From the NCBI RefSeq assembly GCF_024171535.1, contig NZ_JALJZV010000010.1, forward strand, positions 79,220 through 143,219: DNA of 64,000 nt, read 5' to 3'. The notes beneath the pieces are model-generated. The model was not told the origin of the DNA, did no database searches, and was given only the letters and a program-made list of their open reading frames with translations. The stretch is from Flavobacterium sp. HSC-61S13. Lineage in GTDB: Bacteria > Bacteroidota > Bacteroidia > Flavobacteriales > Flavobacteriaceae. Made by a program: the position numbers and the translations under genes. Below are positions 42,456 through 51,869 of this stretch, piece by piece; position 1 is the stretch's first letter; each line of letters opens with the position of its first letter.

Positions 42456-44708
42456 CTAATTGATTTTAGATTTAGCCCTTGGCAAAGCTTCTTGAGCGTT
42501 TTGGTTTAAAAAATAATACCACCCATCTTTTTTAACAAAGAGTGGCCATATACCATCTATTCCATCATAATTTCTCGATAATTCATCGTAAACCGGTTCC
42601 ACAACTATAGTTCCCTCTCTATCAATCAGGCCACTCTTGCCATTTAAGTTTATTTCACGTAATGAAGACGAGGAACTGATGTCGATATAGTCATATATTG
42701 TATCAAGTATCCTTTTACCACTTCGTTTTATTATGCCGTATTTCTGATTCTTACGAACCAATATCAAGTCTGGAGAGTCGTTTATTCCATCGATTTTCTC
42801 AAATTGTGGTTCCACGACAAGCTGTCCTTTTAAATCTATAATTCCGTAGTATACCGTTGCTTCCTTCTCTACGGCAACCCAAGCATATCCAAGATAGAAT
42901 GGGCTCACATAAACGAAGTCTGTGAATTGCTTTTCACGTCCGTTTTCATCAATAAACAAGTTATGGGCAACACCATTTATTTTTAATAAACTATTATCAA
43001 AAGATTTGATTTCTTTAAAATCATCAATAGGCTTGCTGTAGCGGTTATAAAAGTAACTGCGGTCCCATTGCGGATTTTGGTATACTACTTGACCTTTTAA
43101 ATTGAGTAGTTTGAATTTATTATCTTGTTGTACCACTACAAATTTGTCGTTAAACATTTTCTCTATTATAACATCATCTTTGAAAGCCAGCAACTGCTGC
43201 CCCAAACGATCATATAAGGCGGATTCGACTTTGTAACTATCACCAATCTTTTTTCGAACTACAAAATACTGAGAGCTCAACCAACTGATTTCGAGATTAC
43301 CTAAGGGGATTATAAAGCGCTTTTTTTCCAAATGATATAACCCAAGTTGGTTGTCGTTAAAAATCGGTATTAGATAGGGATCCGTATTGAGTTCGCTATA
43401 ACCGTATTTTAAGGTGTTGTAATACAAATCGAAATTATGATGATAGGCTACTGGAAGAATTTCCCTACCCGACTTATCTACAACACCATAATTATCCTTG
43501 ATAAAAACTTTAAAATACAACAGCTCGCTTTGGTAATTAAACTCGATAGCCGTAAATCGATCCGAAACCGTTAATGGAGTTCCGTTCCAATGCAATAATC
43601 CTACCTTGCCATTCTGTTTTACCCACAAATAATAGGGCAATTTCGCGATTTCGATTTCATCTTGGCGTTTTTTTCGACTGGCTTCGGTTGGTTGTCCATA
43701 AAAATCTTCTGCAACGATAACATCGCGATATTTATTTTCTCCTTTTATATTTCTAAATTCGATATTATCATAGACCAGAGGCACTATAAACTTACCTTCC
43801 GCATTGATTACCCCTTTTTTATCTGCTATTTCGACGATACTCAGTCCTTTGGTAAAGTCAGAAATTTTAGTGTATACAGGTGGTAGAATTTCTTTTCCAT
43901 TTAGATCGATCAATCCCCACAGATTGCCTTTTTTAAAACTAACCAATTCGGCATCACCTATCGCATTTAACGCTTCGTATTCAACGGCTAAAACCGGACG
44001 CCCGCTGGTATCGATCAAGCTAAATTTTTGCTCTTGTTGTACTTTATGGTAGATAGTCGATTTGATGGTGATATATCCTATAAAACGGTATTGAGGTTCT
44101 ATCAGTATCGCACCGTTCATTAAGGCCAAACCGGCTTTACCATTTCGATAAATCGCAACGGCATTTTCATCGCCATAATTCTTACCCACGTCATCATATA
44201 TAGGATTTTGCAATACCGATCCATCTGCTGCCGATATCCAGCCCCATTTTCCATTTTTTTCAATACCGATGATGTTTTTGTTAATCACCTTAACTGCATC
44301 ATATTGGGGGATGCTAATCAGTCCACCGTCGCCATTTACAATACCATATTTACCCTGACGCTTTGTAATGGCAAATTTGTAATCATAAGGTATACCGCGA
44401 TACCACTGTCCCTTATAATCCGTTGTCAATTTGACATCATCATAATCAATAGCACCAAATAAGCGCCCCTCAGTATTGATAATACCGTAATAACCGTCTT
44501 TTATCACAACAAACATATCGGCATTTTGGTCGCCAACATCATCTACAATAACACCGCTAATCGTATGGTATAAATAGGTTTTATAATCTTTTCTAACTTC
44601 GGCAAAACAAAAAGCACGATCGGACTTTCCTATAGCTTGAAAAACAGCATTTTCCTGAGCTGCAAGAGCCGTTGAAAACAGGAATAAAAGGCAAATAAAT
44701 CTATACAT
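42456..44708 (-). CDS. Exported WG-repeat protein (750 aa)
   Basis: 750 residues. Signal peptide (ALAAQ), then WG-type repeats across the protein: DGYYGIINTEGRL, QGKYGIVNGDGGLI, NGKWGWISAADGSV, GNLWGLIDLNGKEI, DNYGVVDKSGREI, NQKYGIIKRSGKR and NGKSGLIDREGTI. It is related to the downstream 836-residue protein but not a recent copy. First gene of the pair; 507 bp of upstream non-coding DNA may hold the promoter. Confidence 0.88.
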   Translation of the reverse strand: MYRFICLLFLFSTALAAQENAVFQAIGKSDRAFCFAEVRKDYKTYLYHTISGVIVDDVGDQNADMFVVIKDGYYGIINTEGRLFGAIDYDDVKLTTDYKGQWYRGIPYDYKFAITKRQGKYGIVNGDGGLISIPQYDAVKVINKNIIGIEKNGKWGWISAADGSVLQNPIYDDVGKNYGDENAVAIYRNGKAGLALMNGAILIEPQYRFIGYITIKSTIYHKVQQEQKFSLIDTSGRPVLAVEYEALNAIGDAELVSFKKGNLWGLIDLNGKEILPPVYTKISDFTKGLSIVEIADKKGVINAEGKFIVPLVYDNIEFRNIKGENKYRDVIVAEDFYGQPTEASRKKRQDEIEIAKLPYYLWVKQNGKVGLLHWNGTPLTVSDRFTAIEFNYQSELLYFKVFIKDNYGVVDKSGREILPVAYHHNFDLYYNTLKYGYSELNTDPYLIPIFNDNQLGLYHLEKKRFIIPLGNLEISWLSSQYFVVRKKIGDSYKVESALYDRLGQQLLAFKDDVIIEKMFNDKFVVVQQDNKFKLLNLKGQVVYQNPQWDRSYFYNRYSKPIDDFKEIKSFDNSLLKINGVAHNLFIDENGREKQFTDFVYVSPFYLGYAWVAVEKEATVYYGIIDLKGQLVVEPQFEKIDGINDSPDLILVRKNQKYGIIKRSGKRILDTIYDYIDISSSSSLREINLNGKSGLIDREGTIVVEPVYDELSRNYDGIDGIWPLFVKKDGWYYFLNQNAQEALPRAKSKIN

Positions 44709-45215
44709 TTAATCTGAAATTTTATTTTAAACCGCTTAATATACAGTAACAGTACCGTTTAAGGATTTATCAAATGCAGTTGGATTCTTCTACTAAAAAA
44801 ATCCATTAACACAGGGTTTTACGATGAAACCGAAATAGCAGTAAAGAGAGGGGAAACCTTTCTGCTATAATCCTAAGAATCTCTTTTTAAGCAAATACTA
44901 CTTAAGCTGTATAACAAACACAGCAACAGTTCACCAAATCAATCCTTTCTGAAGTCTTCTCACTTCATTAAACTAAATAAGCGCCTAAATTTAAAACATT
45001 TTTTGACGACCCGCTAATCTTTTGAATTTACACAACCGTGTTTAGCCAGAAAATTTCTATCGATCTGCTTCTATTTTTACTATTTTTATCCCTTTATAAA
45101 CTTTAAAAAAGTGAATTCAAAACTTGATCTATAATCTTTATAGTAGAGAATTATAAATTACCAAGCTTTTGATATAAGGAGATATCTCATTTGCATTCCA
45201 TCGAATACCGTTAAA
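44709..45215. other. 507-bp intergenic region, no gene seen
   Basis: Between the divergent WG-repeat operon and a small membrane-protein gene. AT-rich with no ORF of note, no strong palindrome and no exact TAnnTTTG box within normal distance of either start. Promoters must lie here but I cannot place them. Confidence 0.5.
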
Positions 45216-45725
45216 ATGATAGAGAAATACAAAAATACAGTCATTTATTTACTAATAGGCGTTGGGGTTATCATTAGTATACTTTTACTAGATCGATGGA
45301 TTTTACCTCAAAAAACTATTGAGGATACGCTAATAGGTTATCGGGTATTAACAAGTACAAGATCTACCCAATTCGGAACATCCAAAGTGTATATAGCTGA
45401 TCGATATTATACCGCACTAGGTAATGATTTTACCATTGACATAGATAGACCTATTAAGGATACTGAAATTACCATAACCCAATCGATGTTGTTTAAAAAC
45501 ATCAATACCCTAAAAAACCAAAGCCACGACTACACCAATAAATTGACTTCAGGTTTTAATGGTGTTTTCTTGTTGTTTACGCACATTATTGCCTGTTCTA
45601 TCTTAATCAGTCTGGGACTGCTGATGAGTAATCGAAAACTTTCTAAAAATCAATTTCAAAACATCATACTATTTAACGGTTTTATGATCTTTATTACGTT
45701 GTATCTGTGGGCTCTTTATAATTAG
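45216..45725 (+). CDS. Hypothetical membrane protein
   Basis: 169 residues. One transmembrane helix near the N-terminus (about 8-27), an exposed middle of about 80 residues, and two C-terminal helices (about 118-138 and 150-166). No recognised domain. It is preceded by a GGAGATAT-like stretch about 25-35 bp upstream rather than the A-rich leader usual here. Function unknown; the gene stands alone. Confidence 0.6.
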   Translation: MIEKYKNTVIYLLIGVGVIISILLLDRWILPQKTIEDTLIGYRVLTSTRSTQFGTSKVYIADRYYTALGNDFTIDIDRPIKDTEITITQSMLFKNINTLKNQSHDYTNKLTSGFNGVFLLFTHIIACSILISLGLLMSNRKLSKNQFQNIILFNGFMIFITLYLWALYN

Positions 45726-45820
45726 TATTCCTTTTTAGCCTTTCTTTTTTTATCTATTATCATTCGATGACTTTCTAGAATTGCACAGCTACCAACAGCT
45801 CCCCCTTACAGCTCACTAAC

Positions 45821-46516
45821 TTATCTGGTTGAGATTCTAAATGCAGTTGGAGTCATACCGCGATGTTTTTTAAAACTTTTAGACAGATGACTCTCGTCGT
45901 TAAACCGCAGTTCACTCGCTATTTCTTTTAAGCGCATGGTACTAAATTGTAAACGCGTTTCCACCAATTTCAATCGGTAGTCCAACAAGTAATCTTGATA
46001 GGAAACGCCGATATTTTTTTTAAAGTACTCCCCAAAATAATTCTTGGACACTTTAAAATATTGTGCCATTTTAGCGATCTTCGTTAACTCGGGTTCTTTG
46101 ATGTGTTGTTGTATGTAAGTAATTATTTTCATCACCAAATGTTCGCCACTATGTTCCTCCAAGGCTGCTGTATCACTGTTGATTAAATTTCTCGCGACCA
46201 AATTAAACAATATAGCGATGGACTGCCTTATGATCAGATAATCTTTGAAGGGTTGCTCGTTATACTCTCTCACTATATTTTCGATCAATATCGCTGCAAA
46301 CGTCAAATCATTTTGGCTTCTAAAAACACAACCGGCTTGACTGTGATAATTATAAGCAATGTAGTTAAGCTTATTCAAATTATCACAGGTCTCGATTCGG
46401 TCGGCTTCTAAGCGTACTTGATCAATAAAGCTCAAGGGACACCGGATGATCACTGCTACAGCTAGGTCGGCATCAAAACCTACCTGAAACGTCACTATTT
46501 CAGAAGGTAAAATAGA
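45821..46516 (-). pseudogene. AraC-family regulator lacking its N-terminus
   Basis: The open frame (stop upstream at 46519-46517) has no ATG; the first possible start is GTG 46495 (224 residues). It contains the family's middle part (CPLSFIDQVRLEADRIETC, NYHSQAGCVFRSQ) and the complete C-terminal helix-turn-helix (LTKIAKMAQYFKVSKNYFGE ... IASELRFNDESHLSKSFKKH). The N-terminal beta strands of the effector domain (roughly 60 residues) are missing. The upstream sequence is immediately that of a truncated MFS gene. It is probably inactive or constitutive. Confidence 0.7.
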
Positions 46517-47306
46517 TTATATCGGAATTGCGTTGATTATAACAGCATTGTTTTCTATTATATATCCGCTTGTAATTGGCCGAGAATCAGGATGGTCAGT
46601 TTGGATATTTGTTACAATAACATCTGGATTATTGCTCTTTTATTTATTTCTGCGCTACGAATCTAAGCTTGAGTCATCACAGAAAACACCACTCCTTTAC
46701 CCATCATTATTGCAAAATCGCGCTTTCGTATCGGGTTTGTATATCATTTTACTTTATAACTTTACGGCAGGATTTTTTATTTGCTATCCCTATTATTTAC
46801 AGCAATTTCTGTCTTGGTCATCTTTAGAAAGCGGTTTAGCAGTATTGCCTTACGGTATCGGTTTCTTCCTTGCTCCGATCCTCAGTACTAAATTCAGCAT
46901 CAACAGCCTAACCTTGGCAAGAACGGGTTTGATCTTACTTATTATTGGTACTATATTCAGTGCTGTTTTATTTCTGGTCAATCCTACTCCAGGTCTGTTT
47001 ATTTATATCGGTTTACTAGTAGCTGGTGCTGGACATGGAACAGTAATGCCTGCCCTATTAAAAAAAACGATGACAACGGTTTCTATTCAACAAGCAGGGC
47101 AAGCCTCGGGTATCATCAGTACAAGTATCCAAATAGGCAGTGTACTTGGCGGTGCGGTAATCGGTTCGATTTTTTTTACTTTGACAGACGTGGCAAGTCC
47201 GCCAATAGCCTTAGCCACTGCACTGACAATGATAGGCTTCTTTCAAATAATTGGTCTAGGCATTACATTTACCTATAAACGTTTAATCAATATACAAAAT
47301 GACTAA
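46488..47306 (+). pseudogene. C-terminal half of a DHA2-type (14-helix) drug exporter
   Basis: The frame opens after a TGA at 46485 and has no ATG near its beginning (first start TTG 46533). From KIDYIGIALIITALF through PLVIGRESGW it matches the middle of EmrB/QacA-type transporters, around helix 7. Seven or eight helices follow to the normal C-terminus. About 200 N-terminal residues, including motif A, are absent. Together with the truncated AraC gene it marks a deletion of both 5' halves and the shared promoter region. It is unlikely to transport. Confidence 0.75.
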
Positions 47307-47691
47307 AAAAGAATTAGTAGAAAAAGAAATTTTTGATTTTCATCAAAATATTAAAAATTGGTTTCGAGGTAACCTTTCTGATAAAACAATAGCCTTAAAA
47401 AACCTCATTGACCCCTTTGATTCGGATTTCAAATTGCGCAATGGCGATGATAAAACTATGGATTTCCAACAATTTATCGAATGGCTACCTACGGCTTACG
47501 GTCGATCTCCAGACCAAGACATTCTCGTATCCGATATAATGATTTACCTTAGCGATAATCACGCATTAGCAACTTATATAGAAACCCAATCGTCAAACGG
47601 TCAGACTACAGTACGAAAGTCTTCGGCTATATTTTTGTTGGGCAAAAACAAACGTATCAGTTGGTATCATTTGATGGAAACCTGGATATAA
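47299..47691 (+). CDS. SnoaL/DUF4440-like small protein
   Basis: 130 residues. The alternating helix/strand pattern and end (KRISWYHLMETWI) suggest the NTF2-like SnoaL/DUF4440 fold; there is no signal peptide. It overlaps the end of the MFS frame by 8 bp, as expected if it was once co-transcribed with the exporter. With the upstream promoter deleted its expression is doubtful. Function unknown. Confidence 0.65.
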   Translation: MTKKELVEKEIFDFHQNIKNWFRGNLSDKTIALKNLIDPFDSDFKLRNGDDKTMDFQQFIEWLPTAYGRSPDQDILVSDIMIYLSDNHALATYIETQSSNGQTTVRKSSAIFLLGKNKRISWYHLMETWI

Positions 47692-47713
47692 ACAATGTCT
47701 AATTCAAAACAAA

Positions 47714-48517
47714 TTATTGAGACTTAGACGTTAGTTCGATCGTGTATCTTTGATGTTCCGTTAAAAAATCATCGGTAATTAAACTGCCAAATTTCGGTTT
47801 GTCGACCGTAGATAAATCGATATTTACAAAATACAGCTCTTCTTGATTTCCTGCTTTATACACTATATTTCCATCGGTGTCGACTATTTGACTTTCACCG
47901 CGATAGTACTCGAGTACACCGTCAAATAGCTCTGCACCTACTCTATTGCAACTGATGATAAAATACTGATTTTCCAAAGCTCTAATGGGTAAGATACGGG
48001 GTGTAACATCTCCACCAAAACAAGCGGAATGGCATACAATTTCAGCACCTTGGAGTTTTAATTTGGTGCTTATGGCAGGAAACCAACAATCAAAACACAC
48101 CATCATTCCTATCGTACACTTTTGATTGGGAATAGCTTGAATAGTATCTCCGGATGTATATAGTCGTTTTTCGTAGTCCGGCAGATGTATTTTCCTCTGA
48201 AACCCTATTAATCCACTACGATCAACGAGAATAGCGGTATTGTAAATCAGTCCGTTGAACCCCTCGGGTATTGATCCGGTTATACAGCCACCACAATCAG
48301 CTGCCAAATCCTTTAATACTGCGATGGTTTCACTTATTGCTAAGTCCTCTACAAAAGGCAATAAATCCTCTTTATCATCAAAAGCATAACCACTAGTAAA
48401 TAGTTCCGGCAAAACTATTAAATCAAATTTCTCTTCTTTTAATTTGGAAGATATATACGATAAATTAGCTGCTCGATCTCTAGAAATAACGTCATATTGA
48501 AAAAAACCTACTCTCAT
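47714..48517 (-). CDS. Carbon-nitrogen hydrolase (nitrilase superfamily)
   Basis: 267 residues. The catalytic triad is readable: E38 in LPELFTSGY, K109 in FQRKIHLPDY and C141 in MMVCFDCWFP. Such proteins are cytosolic amidases or nitrilases, including omega-amidase-like enzymes. No neighbouring pathway genes help. A 13-bp perfect inverted repeat lies 22 bp upstream of the start and may be an operator. Confidence 0.9.
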   Translation of the reverse strand: MRVGFFQYDVISRDRAANLSYISSKLKEEKFDLIVLPELFTSGYAFDDKEDLLPFVEDLAISETIAVLKDLAADCGGCITGSIPEGFNGLIYNTAILVDRSGLIGFQRKIHLPDYEKRLYTSGDTIQAIPNQKCTIGMMVCFDCWFPAISTKLKLQGAEIVCHSACFGGDVTPRILPIRALENQYFIISCNRVGAELFDGVLEYYRGESQIVDTDGNIVYKAGNQEELYFVNIDLSTVDKPKFGSLITDDFLTEHQRYTIELTSKSQ

Positions 48518-48538
48518 AAATTTTAATATTTAAAAACC

Positions 48539-48575
48539 GTTGATTGTCAATTATACGACAATATTGACAATCAAC
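48539..48575. promoter_or_regulatory. Long inverted repeat upstream of the nitrilase gene
   Basis: GTTGATTGTCAAT at 48539-48551 pairs perfectly with ATTGACAATCAAC at 48563-48575 (11-bp spacer). There is no T tract, so it is not a terminator. Its place 22-58 bp upstream of the nitrilase start suggests an operator for an unknown regulator. Confidence 0.5.
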
Positions 48576-48850
48576 AGTTATAGATCCGTACTCTACTTAA
48601 ACAAAACTACTCCAAAAAAACATTTAAAAAAAACTGATCTGCTCTATCCTATTTCAAGTTCTTTCCCACCCCATTAAAATTTAAGCGTAGAAGCTGTCTG
48701 CATTTTTTAGTCATTTCTCGCGCATCTCACCTTTAATAATTTTGATGATTTTTAAAATAGACGTAAGCTCAAGTACCTCTTTTTGTAGTTAAGGATTCCA
48801 TTACATTTAAACTTAACAGTTATATTTGTATTGTATACTACTAATACCTT
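48576..48850. other. Remaining intergenic region between nitrilase and secreted protein
   Basis: Together with the inverted repeat this forms a 333-bp divergent region. It holds the exact -7 box for the downstream gene at 48821; nothing else is recognised. Confidence 0.5.
48821..48828 (+). promoter_or_regulatory. -7 box of the secreted hypothetical protein
   Basis: TATATTTG, exact TAnnTTTG, 22 bp upstream of the ATG at 48851. No TTG at the expected -33 distance. Confidence 0.5.
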
Positions 48851-49495
48851 ATGAAATACTTTTACCTTTTGTTTTTCTGCTGTGTGCAAACGTTGATGGC
48901 TCAAACCTACCATCCTGATAAAATAGACATCAACGGGGTAACATATGATTATCGATACCATCACATGGAACCGTATTTTAATTATTATCCCGAAAAAAGA
49001 CCTGTAGTCAATAAAGATTCTACTATTTTATCTCGAGGGTATGTTGCCGAGTATATTTTGATTGATCAGCAACTATATTTAAGAGCTATTAAAACGCCTA
49101 TTGAGGGTGATTACAAACTTTTAGTTAGTAATTCTAAAAATATTTTTGCCGATGAGCAGGCTGGTCTAAAGATGTATTGGGTTGATGGGCTCTTCGATGT
49201 GGGTTTGGGCAGCCCTAATTTTGCTCAATCCAAAGACAGCCTAAACCCGATCTACGATTCGTATTATATCTTTGAATTAAAACGCGGTATGGTAAAATCT
49301 ACTAATATCTTTAATTACAAACAGTATAAAAGTTTTAAAGATTATCAATGGGAGCGCTTCCGGTATGGCGAAGAGTATACTAAACTTTATAATAAACTAC
49401 TTCAAACCACCATGGAACCGATTGATATTCAGCTCCATATTTATAACCACATCTTATTTTACAGCAAACGAAATTTTCTTAAAAAACCCGTTTAA
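48851..49495 (+). CDS. Hypothetical exported protein
   Basis: 214 residues. Signal peptide (FCCVQTLMAQ, cleavage about residue 18-19). The mature part is rich in Tyr, Lys and Asp, with no recognised domain and no T9SS tail. Function unknown. Single gene with its own -7 box. Confidence 0.65.
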   Translation: MKYFYLLFFCCVQTLMAQTYHPDKIDINGVTYDYRYHHMEPYFNYYPEKRPVVNKDSTILSRGYVAEYILIDQQLYLRAIKTPIEGDYKLLVSNSKNIFADEQAGLKMYWVDGLFDVGLGSPNFAQSKDSLNPIYDSYYIFELKRGMVKSTNIFNYKQYKSFKDYQWERFRYGEEYTKLYNKLLQTTMEPIDIQLHIYNHILFYSKRNFLKKPV

Positions 49496-49985
49496 AATTA
49501 GCCGGGCCAATTCACTAGTATCATGAATAAGCAGACAGAGTTCGCTTTTAGATCTTCTGAAATTGAAAACTCAAAACGCTATTTTATTGACAGCAATTTC
49601 ATTGTGATAGTGCCTTCGGATCTTTTACTTGGTCTCTAGGCAACAAAATAATTAAATTTAACTTTTAGGCTTAATCTCCGTTCAAAAAAGATTGACAACG
49701 AGATTCTCTCCAACTTTTTTCAAAAAAATTCAAAATACAGAAATGACATAAATTCGGGATAAGTACATTTAAAAAGCTACAATTTTTAATTATTTATCGA
49801 ATTAGTTTAAAAACATTCTCAAAGTCGAAGATGACCGATTGTATCGCAACACAACCAATTGCCCTTTGTGATGTGACCAAATCGGTAAAATGGTGTCTTA
49901 GTTGATAGGAATTTTTGTTTTTTATACCCTTCGACTTATTTATAGAAGCGTATAAAAAAAGTCGAATATTTTGAAAATAAATTTT
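49496..49985. other. Intergenic region with inverted repeat before the secreted-protein cluster
   Basis: No gene is supported. TTCGACTT (49930-49937) and AAGTCGAA (49959-49966) form an 8-bp inverted repeat 20 bp upstream of the next gene, a candidate operator. A 38-codon frame near 49523 encodes nothing recognised. Confidence 0.45.
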
Positions 49986-50870
49986 ATGAAATTATTAGCC
50001 CTTAAATTTATATTGAACAGAACTTTTCTGTATTATTTATTGCTGACTTTATTTACTATGGTAGCGGTTTTTTCTCAGACCGGTATAAACACTATAAGCC
50101 CAACTGCCACCTTTGAAATTTCTAGAAACCAAGGTATTTCTTTTGAAAACGGAGTACTGCTCCCGCATATAACGGGTTTAGAACTGGCAAATAAGGATGC
50201 TTTATACACCGAAGAACAAGATGGTGTCCTGATATATGTTACTGAAGGTATTCCTTATAATTTAGTCACTCCCAAGACCGTTGAAGTTACTAGAAAAGGG
50301 AAATACATCTATTATCACGAGCCTAATCAACGATGGAGAGCTACTTTTAATGGTAAATCGACAGTATCTACTCAGAAAATTTTTACAGTGATCAATAGTG
50401 AATCAACCAAACTCATGAGTTCAAATACTGAAAGCGTCAAATGGGATGTCGACCTAGAGGGTACTAACAGTCATTTGGTCGGTATTTCAGGTAGCGGATC
50501 TACGGCGAACACTGAAATTGTTCTGCCTCCATATAGAACTTTAATCATTCAAGGACTAATTTCCATCGCTATAGGAAGTGGCACGGAGTCGCAAAAGAAA
50601 ACTCCAACGACTTTACGAAGTGATTTGTTATTGATCGACCCCGCTTCCGATGTTCGTTTACACACCTCTACTCCTGGTTATTCGCGTTCTTCCAATTATA
50701 CCAAAACATCACAAGGAGGTCCTTCCCCCGCAGTAATGATCGTCTATACCGGATCTAGCGGAGTACGTATTAAGACAAACGTAACACGAGAACCTGGCGT
50801 TCGTACTAATATCGCTGGAAAGGTAAGTACGGGTACGATCGGAAGTTATTTAATCATTGAAGAAATTTAA
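49986..50870 (+). CDS. Secreted protein of an undescribed tandem family (copy 1)
   Basis: I use ATG 49986 (294 residues); the frame also opens at a TTG 15 bp earlier. A long signal/leader ends VAVFSQ. Then TGINTISPTATFEI, GVLLPHITGLELANKDALYT, EQDGVLIYVTE and KGKYIYYHEPNQRW follow. A beta-rich C-terminal half ends GSYLIIEEI. The TGIN..P.A..I opening is frequent in Bacteroidota surface proteins. It is the first of three related genes. There is no T9SS tail and the function is unknown. Confidence 0.75.
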   Translation: MKLLALKFILNRTFLYYLLLTLFTMVAVFSQTGINTISPTATFEISRNQGISFENGVLLPHITGLELANKDALYTEEQDGVLIYVTEGIPYNLVTPKTVEVTRKGKYIYYHEPNQRWRATFNGKSTVSTQKIFTVINSESTKLMSSNTESVKWDVDLEGTNSHLVGISGSGSTANTEIVLPPYRTLIIQGLISIAIGSGTESQKKTPTTLRSDLLLIDPASDVRLHTSTPGYSRSSNYTKTSQGGPSPAVMIVYTGSSGVRIKTNVTREPGVRTNIAGKVSTGTIGSYLIIEEI

Positions 50871-51016
50871 TTACTTGCTGCAGGTATAGCAGCTAGAGTA
50901 TATTGAAAACAAGGTTTTCTTGGATATATAAAAGGTTCGTATGAACGTCATGTACACATAAACTTCGATAGAACGAAATGAATCGCTAAGAGCGACATAT
51001 AAAATAATAATCACCT

Positions 51017-51847
51017 ATGAAAAATATCTTTATTTTCCTCAGTTTATGGTTTGTGTTGAGTGTCAAGGCACAAACTGGAATTAATGAAAGAGCTCCCAAA
51101 GCATCCTTACATATCAACAAACAAAATACAGCAGATGAAATAGTAGGTGTGCTTTTTCCCATTTTACCGGCAAGTGAGTTGGCAACCACTACAGATTCTG
51201 AACATGATGGCGTAATGGTTTATGTTAATGAAATTGACATAATTCCCGTTGGTGTTTTACGAGAGGTCACTCGAAGGGGGTATTATTACTTTGATAAATC
51301 TAAGCAAGCATGGACGGCAATTGGAAGAAGATATATCAATATTATAGAAGAGGATAAACTGATTTATGCCCAAGTGTACCGTCAAGGTTTTTTTAACTTA
51401 AATTCCTCCGGCGGAATTAATTTCGCCAATAACTACCTGACTTGGAACGGCATAAACGGTACACCACAATCCAGTAGTCTAAAAATTAGCTCTGATAATA
51501 GGACCGTAATATTTCCGAAAGGGCATTTATTTCGGGTTACCGCAATGATTTGTATCACGAACGCTTCCAAACCAGGAAATGTCACTTCCAGATTTGAAAC
51601 TACTAACAGTTCTGGAACTGGATTATTATTGTCAACTATGGGATATATTGAAACGATCAACGAACCCTATGCTGGCGGTGGAGTAGCTTACGCCATGGCG
51701 GTAGTCAATACACATGAGAATGAAGTCGGAATACGTCTTAATACCAAGTTTCAAAGCAGTTCAAGTGGAAGTGCTACTATTTCTATAGCAGGCTCCGAAA
51801 CCAACGATTCGTTTTACTATTCCCATCTAATCGTAGAAGAATTATAA
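51017..51847 (+). CDS. Secreted protein of the tandem family (copy 2)
   Basis: 276 residues. Signal peptide (LSVKAQ), then TGINERAPKASLHI, EHDGVMVYVNE, TRRGYYYFDKSKQAW and a beta-rich second half ending SHLIVEEL. Related over the whole length to the genes at 49986 and 51870, but strongly diverged. 146 bp separate it from copy 1 and 22 bp from copy 3, so copies 2 and 3 are likely co-transcribed. Function unknown. Confidence 0.75.
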   Translation: MKNIFIFLSLWFVLSVKAQTGINERAPKASLHINKQNTADEIVGVLFPILPASELATTTDSEHDGVMVYVNEIDIIPVGVLREVTRRGYYYFDKSKQAWTAIGRRYINIIEEDKLIYAQVYRQGFFNLNSSGGINFANNYLTWNGINGTPQSSSLKISSDNRTVIFPKGHLFRVTAMICITNASKPGNVTSRFETTNSSGTGLLLSTMGYIETINEPYAGGGVAYAMAVVNTHENEVGIRLNTKFQSSSSGSATISIAGSETNDSFYYSHLIVEEL

Positions 51848-51869
51848 AAAACCACAAGTCTTTTAACCC

